Below, one piece after another: positions 8,272-17,652 of a stretch of DNA of 64,000 nt; within the stretch, counting starts at the first letter, position 1; each line of letters opens with the position of its first letter. A model generated the notes under the pieces. The model saw nothing but the letters and a program-made list of their open reading frames with translations, was not told where the DNA came from and made no database searches. Source of the DNA: Paulinella micropora (Eukaryota > Cercozoa > Imbricatea > Euglyphida); the NCBI GenBank assembly GCA_009731375.1, contig BJOX01000021.1:772421-836420 (forward strand), written 5' to 3'. A program made the position numbers and the translations under genes.

Positions 8272-9673
8272 CACGGATTGTACTCAAAGTGGAGCCAGCT
8301 GTCCGCATCTCTCCATTCGCAGCTGCTTCCAGTGGGTGTGGTTGTAGTGCGCCGCGTCCTCGAGGCGATCGAACAGCACCGCCGCGTAGGCTGCCAGCCT
8401 GCGCCGCCCCGCAGCAGCATCATCGTTGTCATCGGCGTTGTCGGCGCGGGCCGGCAGATCAAGCAGCCAGAAGCGGCCGCGCTCCAGCAGGTAACCTTGG
8501 AGCCGGAAGCTGTAGAAAGAAAACTCTTGGGTGGCGCCGAGCGCGCCCGGCCTCGCAAACACGCAGGCCAGCGCGACCCCCAGCCTGGACGGGGGGGCGC
8601 GGCCCGCCGCAGCTCCAGAGCTGTGCCAGCACGGCGCCGGCGGGTCAGTCCTGCGAGTGCCAGGGCGGGCCGCGGGCGCCAGGAGCCGCAGAGCCTCCAG
8701 GTCGGCGGCGCTCGGCTGGTCCCACAGGTCGAGTCTGAGCAGCTGCAGGTCCAGAAAAGACGGGGAGGCGCCGCCACGGGGGCAGGAGCGCCCGGCGCAG
8801 CTGGTCCAGGACGCCGCGCGCTCCCAGCGCGCAACGTGTTCGTGGTTAGGCAGTTCCGAAGTGCTGTCAGAACAGACGCCCAGGCCGAAGGCATAGGTCT
8901 GCAGCGCGGGGGTGCAGGCGCGGTCCCAGTCGAGCCCGCCCGCGTCCTCGTCGTGAGCAAGTTGCTGCAGCAACAAGATGAGGTCCTGCAGCAGCAAACA
9001 GGACCCGGCGACCACACGCTGCAGCCGCGGCCAGCACACCGCCCGCGCTCCCACCGGCAGCACCAGGCCTTTGCTACGTCCGTGACGTAGGCGCCTGCGG
9101 CCACAGAGCGCTGACCCCGTGCGGCCCAAAGTACATCGAGTCCAAGTGCAGTTTCTTGCAAGCCGAAGAGTAGCAGGCGCAGCGCCTCTTCGAGCGGCGG
9201 CCTGATAGTGGCTGCGAACTCTTCGAAGTCGCACTCGTTCCGTAGCGTAAGAGACAACGCCTGGAGCGGGCCCGCGCCACAGCAGTCTGCCCAAGCGCCC
9301 AGGAGCTCGGCGGCCGCGTACGGGTCGCAGTCCAGGGACAGGCGCGTGACGTGCGCGGAACCAGGGAAGGGCCAGCTGCAACAGGCGCCGCTTGCGCGGG
9401 AGCAGCGGCGCCTGTACGGGGTTATGGTCCCGGTCGTACTCGAGCGTGAGCGACGTGCAGAGCTGAGGGTAAACCTCGGCAGCGGCCTCGGCGGCCGCCA
9501 CGACTTGTTCGGGCAGGTCGGTCTGGGACGTGGCATCGTTTAGGGCCAGCGCTAGCCATCGCTGCGGCAACATGTAGGCATACAGCTGCTGTTGCCAGCC
9601 CCTCGACGTCCGCAGCAGCGCTACTAGTTCCCGCCGCGCCAGCAGCCCAACCCCGTAAGGCAGGAACTCGGGA
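8185..9673 (-). pseudogene. LRR/F-box-like protein, multiply frameshifted paralogue of 27354-29794
   Basis: The coding signal moves between two frames several times but stays collinear with the intact LRR gene at 27.4-29.8 kb. Matching landmarks: FLPYGVGLLARRELVALL versus the F-box-like FFSYGADLLCTQGWLALC; AELLGAWADCC versus AQLLGAWLSRA; ACTPALQTYAFGLG versus ACTPGLQTYELGLS. The 5' end runs into a C-run and gap without an ATG, and the 3' end fuses to the Sel1 fragment. LRR proteins with an F-box-like N-terminus often recruit substrates to ubiquitin ligases; that role is inference. Either a pseudogene or a gene damaged by indel errors in very GC-rich sequence. Confidence 0.6.
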
Positions 9674-9744
9674 ACCCCCCCCCCCCCCCCCCCCCCAACA
9701 AAGGGGGGGGGGGGGGGGGGGGGGGGGGCNNNNNNNNNNNNNNN

Positions 9745-9775
<31 letters not shown>

Positions 9776-9901
9776 CCCCCCCCCCTCCCTTCCTTCCTTT
9801 CTCTTTTTTTCTCTTTTGTTCTTCTGCGGAATCCGATAAAAGTGTAATCTCTCTGGGACGATATAATCTTTAATCCTCCCCTGGGCTCGCTGGCTAACTA
9901 C
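9674..9901. other. C/G homopolymers and gap
   Basis: C-run, G-run, 15 N (9730-9744), G-run and C-run in succession, then pyrimidine-rich DNA before the claudin-like gene. No gene. Confidence 0.8.
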
Positions 9902-10709
9902 ATGGACACAAACGCCTGCTTGGACCGCGTGGCGTCCAGAAGGAGGACTCTGCAGTGCGGGGTCGCTCTGGGTGTCACGATCTGTTTCATTGTCGCGATC
10001 TGCAGTAAGTAGCTCTTAGCATATCAAGTCCCTGCAAGTGTGTGTTCTTTGGCTCTGCACGTTTCTTCTTTGCGCACACACGTGTGCTTTTTTTTTGCTG
10101 CCGGCAGCCACTTGGCAATGGATCGATATGGAGATGACGTCTGATTGCAATGTAAGTACTTTTGGAGTACTTGAATGTAGCGAACTTGCCAACGTCCGAG
10201 GCGTGGGGGTATGGCTGTTGGTGTTGGTGTTGGTGGTGCAGTTGTGGATCGACTACGGTCTCTGGAAATTCTGCGTGTATTACCTGTGCGATGTTGCCGG
10301 AAGCTCTTTCGGAGGCTGCCTCAAATATGCCGACGACAACGGCACCGACGACTCGAGCTCGATGATGGCCTTTGTGCCCGTTGCTACCGGCAGCCTGCAG
10401 GCCGTGCGCGCGTTTGTTATTCTGGGCCTCATTGGGGGGGCGGTCGCCGTGCCGGTGTGTTACAAGGTGCAGAGCAAGCGAGTCCAAGCGCTTGTTTTTG
10501 CAGCACCGTGCCTTTGTGGCATCATTGCCATGTCCGTCTTCCTGGCCCGCGTGCACATCGATGCCTTCGGCTCTCTCTACAGCACGGGCCACGGTACGGG
10601 TTTTGCCTTTGCTATCGTTGGCTGGCTGCTGGCCCTCGTCGGAGCCAGCCTGTCGCGCCTGGGGCAGGGGGCGCAGCAGCCCGCGACCGCCTCGGTCAAC
10701 GCAGCCTAG
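9902..10709 (+). CDS. Claudin/PMP22-like multi-pass membrane protein, two exons
   Basis: Exon 1 (9902-10004) encodes MDTNACLDRVASRRRTLQCG and a hydrophobic segment; exon 2 is 10108-10709; together 234 residues. The splice gives an uninterrupted frame, whereas exon 1 alone stops at once. After a hydrophobic stretch comes the claudin-type signature DYGLWKFC (GLWxxC), a second cysteine and LQAVRAFVILGLIGG, matching the GLW-C-C ... LQA-x-RA pattern at the end of the first extracellular loop and the start of the next membrane helix in claudin/PMP22/EMP proteins. Two more membrane segments follow. Exon 1 adds an extra N-terminal hydrophobic segment not found in typical four-helix claudins. It presumably acts in host or virion-associated membranes; junction-like function is inference. 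Confidence 0.65.
10005..10107 (+). other. Spliceosomal intron, 103 nt
   Basis: Donor CA|GTAAGTAG, pyrimidine tract TTTTTTTTTGCTGCC and acceptor GGCAG|CC. Removing it joins two membrane-protein frames in phase. Confidence 0.75.
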
Positions 10710-10810
10710 TCAGCCTCCTGTCGCAGCTTGAGATATTAGGGAATGAAAACACACTGTGCCGGGTTATTAAATTTACAATTGGATCTAAGCAAGAAAGCTT
10801 TTGTTTTTAA

Positions 10811-11257
10811 TTAAATTGTCACGGGGTTTACAATCACCCGCCGAACGGTCCAAATATCAAACTTGTCAGTGCCCGGACGTCTCGTAAGGCCGTCGCTGCT
10901 CCAGATACTGGCTCGCACTTGGATTCTGTCAAACACCACGCCAAACTTACAACCCTTTGGCTTGGCCAAGAAGAGATCAACTTGTCCATTCAACATGCTA
11001 GTAATCCTGGAGTTTTCAGTGCAGTTGGTGCAATTGCAGCGCGGCACCGTGCCACAGGCATAACCAACCTTGTCGTACACGACACTACAGTTGGATTGGG
11101 AACGATAATTCATGCATTGAACACGAGCCAACACATCGGGGGGCATGCCCCCCGTGCCCCCCTCTGCGCCTGCTCTGAGGGGCCCTCCTTTTTCCAGTAC
11201 AAGGCCTAGAACTAGCAAGAGAAAGTCACGAATAAAATTTTACTGTTTCTTGGGCAT
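10811..11257 (-). pseudogene. Cysteine-rich secreted-type protein with an early in-frame stop
   Basis: The only nearby ATG (11257) is followed by MPKKQ, a TAA, then NFIRDFLLLVLGLVL in the same frame, a good signal-peptide or membrane core. The rest (about 140 codons) has several cysteines (RCNCTNC) and N-glycosylation sites, consistent with an extracellular protein. A GC palindrome (11137-11154) lies inside the frame and contributes the residues GGTGGMPP. So either the stop is an error, a short 5' exon was missed, or the gene is dead. Family unknown. Confidence 0.5.
11137..11154. repeat. GC hairpin B: perfect 18-base palindrome
   Basis: CGGGGGGCATGCCCCCCG, identical to the palindromes at 16661, 23712 and 25650. 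Here it lies within a coding frame. Confidence 0.85.
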
Positions 11258-11285
11258 GAGAGAGGAGGGTTATGTGCCGGAAGAC

Positions 11286-12048
11286 TCATTGGTTTTTTCT
11301 GCGCTTGTTTGCGGGCGACGACACTGGACTCACAGAACCGCCCGCGCAACTGGCCTCTGAAAGTTGCAAGGCCAAGTCGGCGGCGAGGACTAGCTGCAAA
11401 ACCTCGAGGCTCAGATAGCGCAGCTCCGTGCTGTTCTCTTCAAGAGATTTGGTTGTTCCTTGAAGACTAAAACGCTCACTATCGTCTTCATCGTAGCTCA
11501 GCAGGTTTTTCTCGCGCAAGCAGGATTGAGCCATTTCGATCTCTTTGTCGACATCCTGACGCCAAACACGTATCGTGCAGGCTTGCTTTTGTGTACTTCA
11601 GGAATTCACAACCTTGTTGCTGGCCACTTGATTTGGGCTCGAGCTTCAGCACCGCCATCCGCGTGTGGTCAAAGTCAATAAAGTGGAACTGTTGTTGGTC
11701 GTCCATGAGCACGTTCCACTCTGCCAAGTCCCAGGAACAGATCCACGGCACGAGACCAATCGCTCCAAAACTCCCTGGTGGTCGCAGGTGGTTTCTCAAA
11801 GAGCTCGCCTTCGGTCGGGCGGTTGCCGGCGTAGGGCATGCAGAACCAATAACTGCTGTCTACGGCAAATACGCGTTCTACGGCAGGCACCAGCTCCGGC
11901 TCGTTGTCTGGCATTTCCAACTCTTGGTGTTCTTGTGAGGTGCGTACACAATCCGTCTTCCGTGGTTTCTCTGTGTATTTCTTAGCAGTCAGAATTTTGT
12001 CCAGCTCCTTCAACACATCGTCGTCAGTGGCCTTCTTGTTATATTTCA
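11286..12048 (-). pseudogene. Kinase-like pseudogene interrupted by the Fanzor element
   Basis: Three frames together align with the kinase-like gene at 3243-4658: the N-terminal KELDKILTAK, the N-lobe NEPELVPAVERVFAVDSSYW with hinge FCMPYAG, the catalytic WDLAEWNVLM and FIDFDH, and an identical C-terminus. Two frameshifts and internal losses break it, including most of the C-lobe. The homology continues upstream to 12048 (YNKKATDDDVLKELDKI against NKKVITDKVLSELDKL in the intact paralogue) and stops exactly at the right end of the Fanzor element, so the missing 5' part was displaced by that insertion. Confidence 0.7.
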
Positions 12049-13961
12049 GATTGGATTGAAATCTTAGAGAGACGAACCCCTCCAGAGATTCCTACAGCTG
12101 GAAGGGGGAAAGGGCAGCACGCGGCACATCCCCCTCCCTTCTCAGAGCGGGGGGCAAGGCCCCCCGAGCCCCCCTTCCAGCCCGCGCCAGCGGGCTGCAG
12201 CAGTCTCAAGAGGATATTGCGACTGGCGTTCATGTCGCGCCCGTGCTGGAGCGCGCACCACTGGCAGCTGTACGTCTTCGCGGCCTTGATGTCTCTCCAC
12301 AGCGCCCCACATTGCGTGCACGCCTGCGTGGTGAACTCTTCGTTGCAGATCAGCACCTTGCATTTACCTACATACTCCCTCTGCAAGTTCAGCAAGCGCT
12401 TGCGGAAATCTGCGTGTTGCCAGGAAAGCAGCTTGCGCTTCGTTTGCCGTGAGATCGTCTTGCCCTTTACCATGCCCGAAGCTCCGAACCAAGGTAGCAC
12501 GACGTAGTCGTGGTTATCAAGCAGCCATCTGGCGGCTTTCTTGTGCACGTCCTGGACCATATTGTAGATCTTGTCACGCACTCGAGTAATAGCGCGCCGC
12601 AAGCGATAGCGGTTCCGCTTCTTGCTGCTGTCCTTAGCCAGCAGCGCGACCTTGCTCAGCAGCTTGTCTATGTGCTTCTGCAATCGGTACACGCGTGCAA
12701 TGGACCCGCGGCCCCATTCTGTTATCGCGCCCGAGTCCGCGTGGTACATGGTCAGAAAGCTCCTGACACCCGGATCAATGCTCACTACACGCCTGGAGTC
12801 TGGCTCCGCAAATTCGCGCTGCCGTTGCTCTATCTCGACTGGTACATGTAAGTACCATCTGCCCAAGGGATCGACTTGCAAACGCACGTCGTACTTGATT
12901 TCAAGCTTTCGGGCCCCAAGCCTACGCTCTTGTTTGCGCCAATCCTTGGAGGTAACTGAGTCTGGTCCCAGAAAGCCTGCAAAAAAGCCCCTCTGGCGCC
13001 CCCAAACCCTGTGCGAGATCGCGATCGTAGACCTACGCTCCTCCCACTTGCGAAAGCTGACTCTCTTCCAGTGGAAGAACTTGCCCTTCTGGCTAAGATT
13101 GGAGATGGCCGAGGCCCTCGCCGCTTGCAGATCCCGGATGGCCACTGCGCGGATGTCGTAGGGCACGCTGAGAAGCCACGGCCTGGCTCGTACAAATTCA
13201 CTGTCCTCTTGCACAAACCGCAGGCGCAGAGTATCTAAATCGAAATCGCCCAAGCAGCGCATTCTACCGCCCATCTCAGCCCTTCTTTGCTCTCGGCGCT
13301 CCTTTTGTTCTTGACGTTCCCTAGCTTTCCTAGCCTTGATCTCCTCGGGCGTCTCCTCCTCCGGCGCGTCCTTGTCTTTCTGCTCCTGCGGCTTCTCCTC
13401 TTTTTTTCTTCTCTTGTTTTTGGCCTGCTTGTCCTCCTTTTTCTCGTGGCGCCGTCTCTTTTTACTCGCAGCCTGCGTGGGTTGACCCTGCTCCTGCTCC
13501 TCTTCGCTGGGCCAAGGGAAGCGCTCATCCTCTTTTCTCAGCCAGGCCACCGCTGCATTCCAGGTGGTATGAACTGCTCGAAACATCAGCCAGGCCTTGC
13601 GCAGCCAAGCTTGCCTAGCTTCTTTATCCTTGGTCTTCGGGTAGATCCTGCACGTGAGTGTCTTGAGCGGGGGCGTCTTACCTGCTTTCTTGTTCAAACT
13701 AAACTTCTTCTTCTTGGGCGGCTTGTTCTGGGTCTCGTCTGCTTTGGCTGCGTTACGTCGCGCGTTGGCCTGAGTTGGGGGCAGCAGTGCAAGTCGCGAT
13801 TGCCAGGAGGTCTCCTGCGGGCCTTGCTGCGTTGTCGGATTATACCTTCTGACCGAGCTCCAGGAACCGTTACCAAGGACCCTGCTCAAGGAAATAGGCA
13901 GGCGGCTTGCGCTTGCTCTGGCCAGGCCACCTCCTGTGTATAGAGGTAACTGCCTAGACAT
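12039..13961 (-). CDS. Fanzor RNA-guided nuclease (eukaryotic TnpB homologue)
   Basis: 640 residues from an ATG at 13961. Residues 99-140 match the usual TnpB/Fanzor start (LKTLTCRIYPKTKDKEARQA). A charged insert (145-230) is followed by the RuvC-like core: RuvC-I aspartate D396 in VVSIDPGVRSF; at the RuvC-II position YVVLPWFGASGMV, where the usual glutamate is replaced by P490; an alternative glutamate at CNEEFTTQAC (E541/E542); a zinc ribbon C548, C551, C566, C569; and RuvC-III D576 in GRDMNASRN. This LPxF plus shifted-glutamate layout is known for Fanzor proteins, which cut DNA guided by an RNA from the element's 3' end. Residues after about 588 are encoded by GC hairpins and the element end, and the stop codon lies in flanking kinase DNA, so the tail is probably not native. 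No recombinase gene accompanies it. Confidence 0.88.
   Translation of the reverse strand: MSRQLPLYTGGGLARASASRLPISLSRVLGNGSWSSVRRYNPTTQQGPQETSWQSRLALLPPTQANARRNAAKADETQNKPPKKKKFSLNKKAGKTPPLKTLTCRIYPKTKDKEARQAWLRKAWLMFRAVHTTWNAAVAWLRKEDERFPWPSEEEQEQGQPTQAASKKRRRHEKKEDKQAKNKRRKKEEKPQEQKDKDAPEEETPEEIKARKARERQEQKERREQRRAEMGGRMRCLGDFDLDTLRLRFVQEDSEFVRARPWLLSVPYDIRAVAIRDLQAARASAISNLSQKGKFFHWKRVSFRKWEERRSTIAISHRVWGRQRGFFAGFLGPDSVTSKDWRKQERRLGARKLEIKYDVRLQVDPLGRWYLHVPVEIEQRQREFAEPDSRRVVSIDPGVRSFLTMYHADSGAITEWGRGSIARVYRLQKHIDKLLSKVALLAKDSSKKRNRYRLRRAITRVRDKIYNMVQDVHKKAARWLLDNHDYVVLPWFGASGMVKGKTISRQTKRKLLSWQHADFRKRLLNLQREYVGKCKVLICNEEFTTQACTQCGALWRDIKAAKTYSCQWCALQHGRDMNASRNILLRLLQPAGAGWKGGSGGLAPRSEKGGGCAACCPFPLPAVGISGGVRLSKISIQSEI
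12179..12198. repeat. GC hairpin A (CAGCCCGC-GCCA-GCGGGCTG)
   Basis: Perfect 8-base stem with a 4-base loop inside the 3' end of the Fanzor frame, just after the last catalytic motif, next to a second stem (GGGGGGC-AAG-GCCCCCC, 12150-12166). It could be part of a guide-RNA scaffold or an inserted hairpin. Confidence 0.75.
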
Positions 13962-14075
13962 GTCTCTGGCGGTCTCGGACCAAAACGGTGCATAATCGTT
14001 CGGCAGGGGCTCTGGAGGAGGCTGCGCGGGCCTGAACTTGTTCTCCCGGACCTTTTCTTCTCGTGGCCAACCCGC

Positions 14076-14124
14076 CAGCCCGCTAGTGCGGGCTGAAGGC
14101 CCGCGGGGGGGCTTTGCCCCCCGC
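14076..14124. repeat. Paired GC hairpins upstream of the Fanzor gene
   Basis: CAGCCCGCTAGTGCGGGCTG (14076-14095) followed by a GCGGGGGGG-CTTTG-CCCCCCGC stem. The first hairpin recurs at 17158-17177. Confidence 0.75.
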
Positions 14125-14321
14125 GCCGCCTTATTGGAGAAGTCACTCGTCGGATGGCTTAGACGGAGCTTGTATCAGCTGCAGGACCCAGAAAAGCAAA
14201 GGCAGGGCCATGCCTGTACCTGGTCACAAGGTGAACAAGTTGAATTTGTGGGTTTAGAGGGAGAGCAGAAATAGACAAACATTCTTCTCTGCCCCCCAGG
14301 GCGCCCCCCCCNNNNNNNNNN

Positions 14322-14589
14322 CCCCCCCCGGGGACATTCCTTCCCCCCGGGGGAGATTTTTCCCCCGGGGACTTTGCTTCCCCCGGGGGAGTTTTTCCTT
14401 TCCGGGGATTTTCCTTCCCCCGGGGGGAGTTTTTCCCCCCGACGATTTTCCTTCCCCCGAGGGAGTTTTTCCCCCCGGGGATCTTCTTCCCCCGGAGATT
14501 TTCCTTCCCCCCGGGGGAGTTTTTTCCCCGGGGACTTTCTTTTCCCCGGGGGAGTTTTTTCCCCCGGGGACTTTCTTTTCCCTGGGGGT
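14322..14589. repeat. R2 tandem array
   Basis: About ten degenerate units of 23-30 bases alternating CCCCCGGGGGAGTTTTT and CCCCCGGGGATTTTCCTT. Similar arrays at 710-795, 16215-16350, 17496-17540 and 23120-23405. Open in all minus-strand frames as Gly/Lys/Pro-rich strings, which are not credible proteins. Confidence 0.8.
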
Positions 14590-14863
14590 CTCTTCTGCTC
14601 CTCCCGCACGCGCTTCCAAAGAGGACCTGCTCCGGCCGCCCCAAAGGCTGCTCCAGCGCCATTTCTTTTGTGTTTTCAGCGCTCCAAGGGGGTGTGTACC
14701 GCTGGCGGGCGACCATCGGCTGACAAACAGTCCTCATTTGAATAAATTTTTTTTTAAATTGTGTCTAATACTTTGTCTGATGTATGCTTTCTTTAAGAAA
14801 AAGAAATTTAATAAAAGTTTGACAAACTCAATGTTCTTTGGCATACTAAATGCCTCAACCAGA
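14590..14863. repeat. R3-R4 repeat units
   Basis: Same order as at 797-1058 and 23412-23674: R3 (GC-rich), then AT-rich R4 with TTTAATAAAAG. R4 ends at CAACCAG, where the Fanzor right end begins. Confidence 0.8.
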
Positions 14864-15445
14864 TTGGATTGAAATCTTAGAGAGGCGAGCCCCTCCACAG
14901 ACCGGCCGGCAGCAGCTGGAAGGCCGCGCGGGGGGCAGCACGCGGCACATTCCCCTCCCTTCTCGGAGCGGGGGGCAAAGACCCCCGAGCCCGCCTTCCA
15001 GCCCGCGCTCGGGGGGCATGCCCCTCGCGCCCCCCCCCCCTTTTCTCCATTCCAGCCCGCGCCAGCGGGGTGGCACTGGCAGCTATAGTACGTCTTCGCG
15101 GCCTTGATGTCCCTCCACAGCGCCCCACATTGCGTGCACGCCTGCGCCACCCCGCTGGCGCGGGCTGGAACGGAGAAAAGGGGGGGGCACGGGGGGCTTG
15201 CCCTTTGGCCACTGCGTGGATGGCGTAGGGCACGCTGAGAAGCCACGGCCTGGCTCGCACAAACTCACTGTCCTCTTGCACAAACCGCAGGCGCAGAGTA
15301 TCCAAATCAAAGTCGCCGAGGCAGCGCATTCTGCCGCCCATCTCGGCCCTTTTTCGCTCTCGGCGCTCCTTTTGCTCTTGGCGTTCCCTGGCTTTGCCCG
15401 GGCCCCCGCTCAAGACACTCACGTGCCGGGTGGGCATGCCCCCCG
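14864..15445 (-). mobile_element. Shredded Fanzor derivative 1
   Basis: Begins with the element right end, then short blocks from the Fanzor gene separated by compound GC hairpins: the zinc-ribbon region (about 15075-15145, against 12260-12330), a block around 15205-15390 (against 13150-13325) and, inverted, the KTLTC region (15405-15435). Hairpins lie at the joints (15010, 15052, 15147-15203, 15427). Not coding for a nuclease. Confidence 0.75.
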
Positions 15446-16033
15446 CGCCCCCCCCCCCCCCTTTAAGCTCAGCGCGCTTCTCTCCAGCCCGCGCGCTCTC
15501 CTGGCGGCAGTGCGGGCATCGTTGTCGGGGCAAGTCGCATGCCAGCGCTTTCGAGAAGCAGTCCTCGCGCGTCTGACTCTCTTTTTGTATCTGCTGTTTT
15601 CTACCTTCCCCCGCGCCCCCCTTTCTGCAGGCTCCGAAGACCCTCCGCGACACAAATTTAGATGACCTGGAGCCCTGTTGAAGAGAAATAAGGGGGGGGG
15701 GTGGGGATTCTTCTTTGTGCCTTTAGACGACTCCTTTGTTCCTTCGCTTAAAGTTGCTAACATTGAACGCCGCGCAGCCAGCCGCCCGCAGGAGACAGCA
15801 CCGTCCCCCGGCACCCTTTCGAAAAGCCCCCGGGGCCGACCACAAAAGACAGCAATTTACCAAACGGGATCAGAGCCACGGGTATAACACATAGTCTGCG
15901 CGCCCCTTCCCCTAAACAGTGTTGCAGAAAAAACGGTTTTTGCGAGAAATCTTTTTTGGCGAGCAAGTTAGGAAGGGAGAGTAAAAACCTGCGCCCCCCC
16001 CCCCCCCCCCCCCCCCCCCCCCGCCGCGGGGTG
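15446..16033. other. Anonymous fragments and C-run before a gap
   Basis: 15567-15700 recurs at 20325-20461. On the minus strand 15500-15650 reads as a short cysteine-containing fragment (CDLPRQRCPHCRQ), possibly part of a zinc-binding protein, without a start. 15710-15970 shows nothing recognised. A C-run leads into 10 N (16034-16043). Confidence 0.4.
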
Positions 16034-16043
16034 NNNNNNNNNN

Positions 16044-16205
16044 CATGAAAATGTATGTGATTTGTTGTGATTTTGAATTTTCTGTAAACCGTCTTCTTAA
16101 TAGCTTTGTGTCCTCATTTGATTAAAAAATTTTTTATGTTGTCAAAGACTTTGTTGAGCTATTAAAAAATATTTTAATAATAAAAAGAAACTGACAGGTC
16201 CAGGG
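16044..16205. repeat. Dispersed repeat R1, copy 3
   Basis: Matches 225-385 with small differences; lacks the gene tail present before copies 1 and 2. Confidence 0.8.
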
Positions 16206-16612
16206 GGCAAGCCCTCCGGGACATTCCTTCCCCCGGGGGAGTTTTTTTTTTTCGGGAACTTTCTTTCTTCCGGAGAGTTTTTTCCCCCGGGGGATTTTCT
16301 TTCCCCCGAAAATATTCGTTCCCCCGGAAAAAGTTTTCCCCCCCCCGGGGATGTCCCTTTTGCTCCTCCCGCACGCGCTTCCAAGGAGGACCTGCTCCGG
16401 CCGCCCCAAAGGCTGCTCCAGCGCCGCAGGCGCTCGTTCGGCATTTGCGCGCCGTTGCGCCCGTGAACCCCCGCCTGGCAAGCTTTGCGCAGAGCCTGGG
16501 GCTTTGCCAGAAGGAAATGACCCAAGCTGCCGCGGGGTGCTTTTGGCGACGAGGCGCCTCTCAGGAAGGAGCGGAAGAAGAAAGAAAAGCAAAGGAAGGA
16601 AAAAGATTGATT
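16206..16612. repeat. R2 array, R3 unit and unplaced sequence
   Basis: 16215-16350 is an R2 array and 16358-16425 an R3 unit. 16426-16612 diverges from other R3 copies and holds no clear gene. Confidence 0.6.
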
Positions 16613-16615
16613 CAG

Positions 16616-17370
16616 ATTGGATTGAAATCTTAGAGAGGCGAACCCCTCCAGAGACCGGCCCGGGGGGCATGCCCCCCGCGCCCCCCCCCCCTTTTCTCCA
16701 TTCCAGCCCGCGCCAGCGGGGTGGCTGCGCGGATGTCGTAGGGCACGCTGAGAAGCCACGGCCTGGCTCGTACAAATTCACTGTCCTCTTGCACAAACCG
16801 CAGGCGCTTGCCAGCTAGATCGAAATCGCCCAAGCAGCGCATTCTACCACCCCATCTCAGCCCTTCTTTGCCCACCCCGCTGGCGCGGGCTGGAGAGAAG
16901 CGCGCTGGGCTCAAGGGGGGGGGGGGGGGGGGGGGGGGGCANNNNNNNNNNCGGCACGTGAGTGTCTTGAGCGGGGGCCCGGGCAGACCTGCTTTCTTGT
17001 TCAAACTAAACTTCTTCTTCTTGGGCTGTTTGTTCTGGGTCTCGTCTGCTTTGGCTGCCAGCCCGCTGGCGCGGGCTGAAGGGGGGGTTCGGGGGGCCTC
17101 GCCCCTCGCGGGCCTGAACTTGTTCTCCCGGACCTTTTCTTCTCGTGGCCAACCCGCCAGCCCGCTAGTGCGGGCTGAAGGCCCGCGCCGCCGCCTCATT
17201 GGGGAAGTCACTCGTCGGATGGCTTAAACGGAGCTTGTATCAGCTTCATCTAAGCCAGAAAAGCAAAGGCAGGGCCATGCCTGTACCTGGTCACAAGGTG
17301 AACAAGTTGAATTTGTTGGTTTAGAGGGAGAGCAGAAATAGACAAACATTCTCCTCTGCCCCCAGGGGGG
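16616..17370 (-). mobile_element. Internally deleted Fanzor derivative 2
   Basis: Starts with the same right end after CAG, keeps a compound hairpin (16661-16721), a block against 13140-13270, hairpins at 16871, 17059 and 17158, the KKKKFSLNKKAG region (16985-17020), and the left portion matching 14020-14290. A 10-N gap (16942-16951) interrupts it. It retains both outer regions but only scraps of the nuclease, as a non-autonomous element would. Confidence 0.75.
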
Positions 17371-17640
<270 letters not shown>

Positions 17641-17652
17641 TAACCCCCAACA

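Larger units (their letters stand above)
12049..14302 (-). mobile_element. Fanzor element, full-length copy
   Basis: The right end begins sharply with ATTGGATTGAAATCTTAGAG (plus strand) directly after CAG; the same junction is seen at 14864, 16616 and 23678. The body holds the Fanzor gene and about 300 bases upstream with a GC hairpin at 14076-14095. Similarity to the short copy at 16616-17370 ends at about 14302, where C-runs and a gap (14312-14321) hide the left end. Target DNA is a kinase-like gene. No transposase is encoded, so movement would need one in trans. Confidence 0.75.

Noticed and set aside
8151-9573. Two long overlapping frames as two separate genes
   Set aside because: Collinearity with the LRR gene at 27.4-29.8 kb shows they are pieces of a single broken gene.
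14159-14745. Gly/Lys/Pro-rich repeat proteins on the minus strand
   Set aside because: They translate the R2 tandem arrays in all frames and lack any start context; the same strings appear at each array.
12049-17370. IS607- or IS605-type recombinase beside the Fanzor gene
   Set aside because: No serine recombinase or Y1 transposase frame was found in any of the copies.
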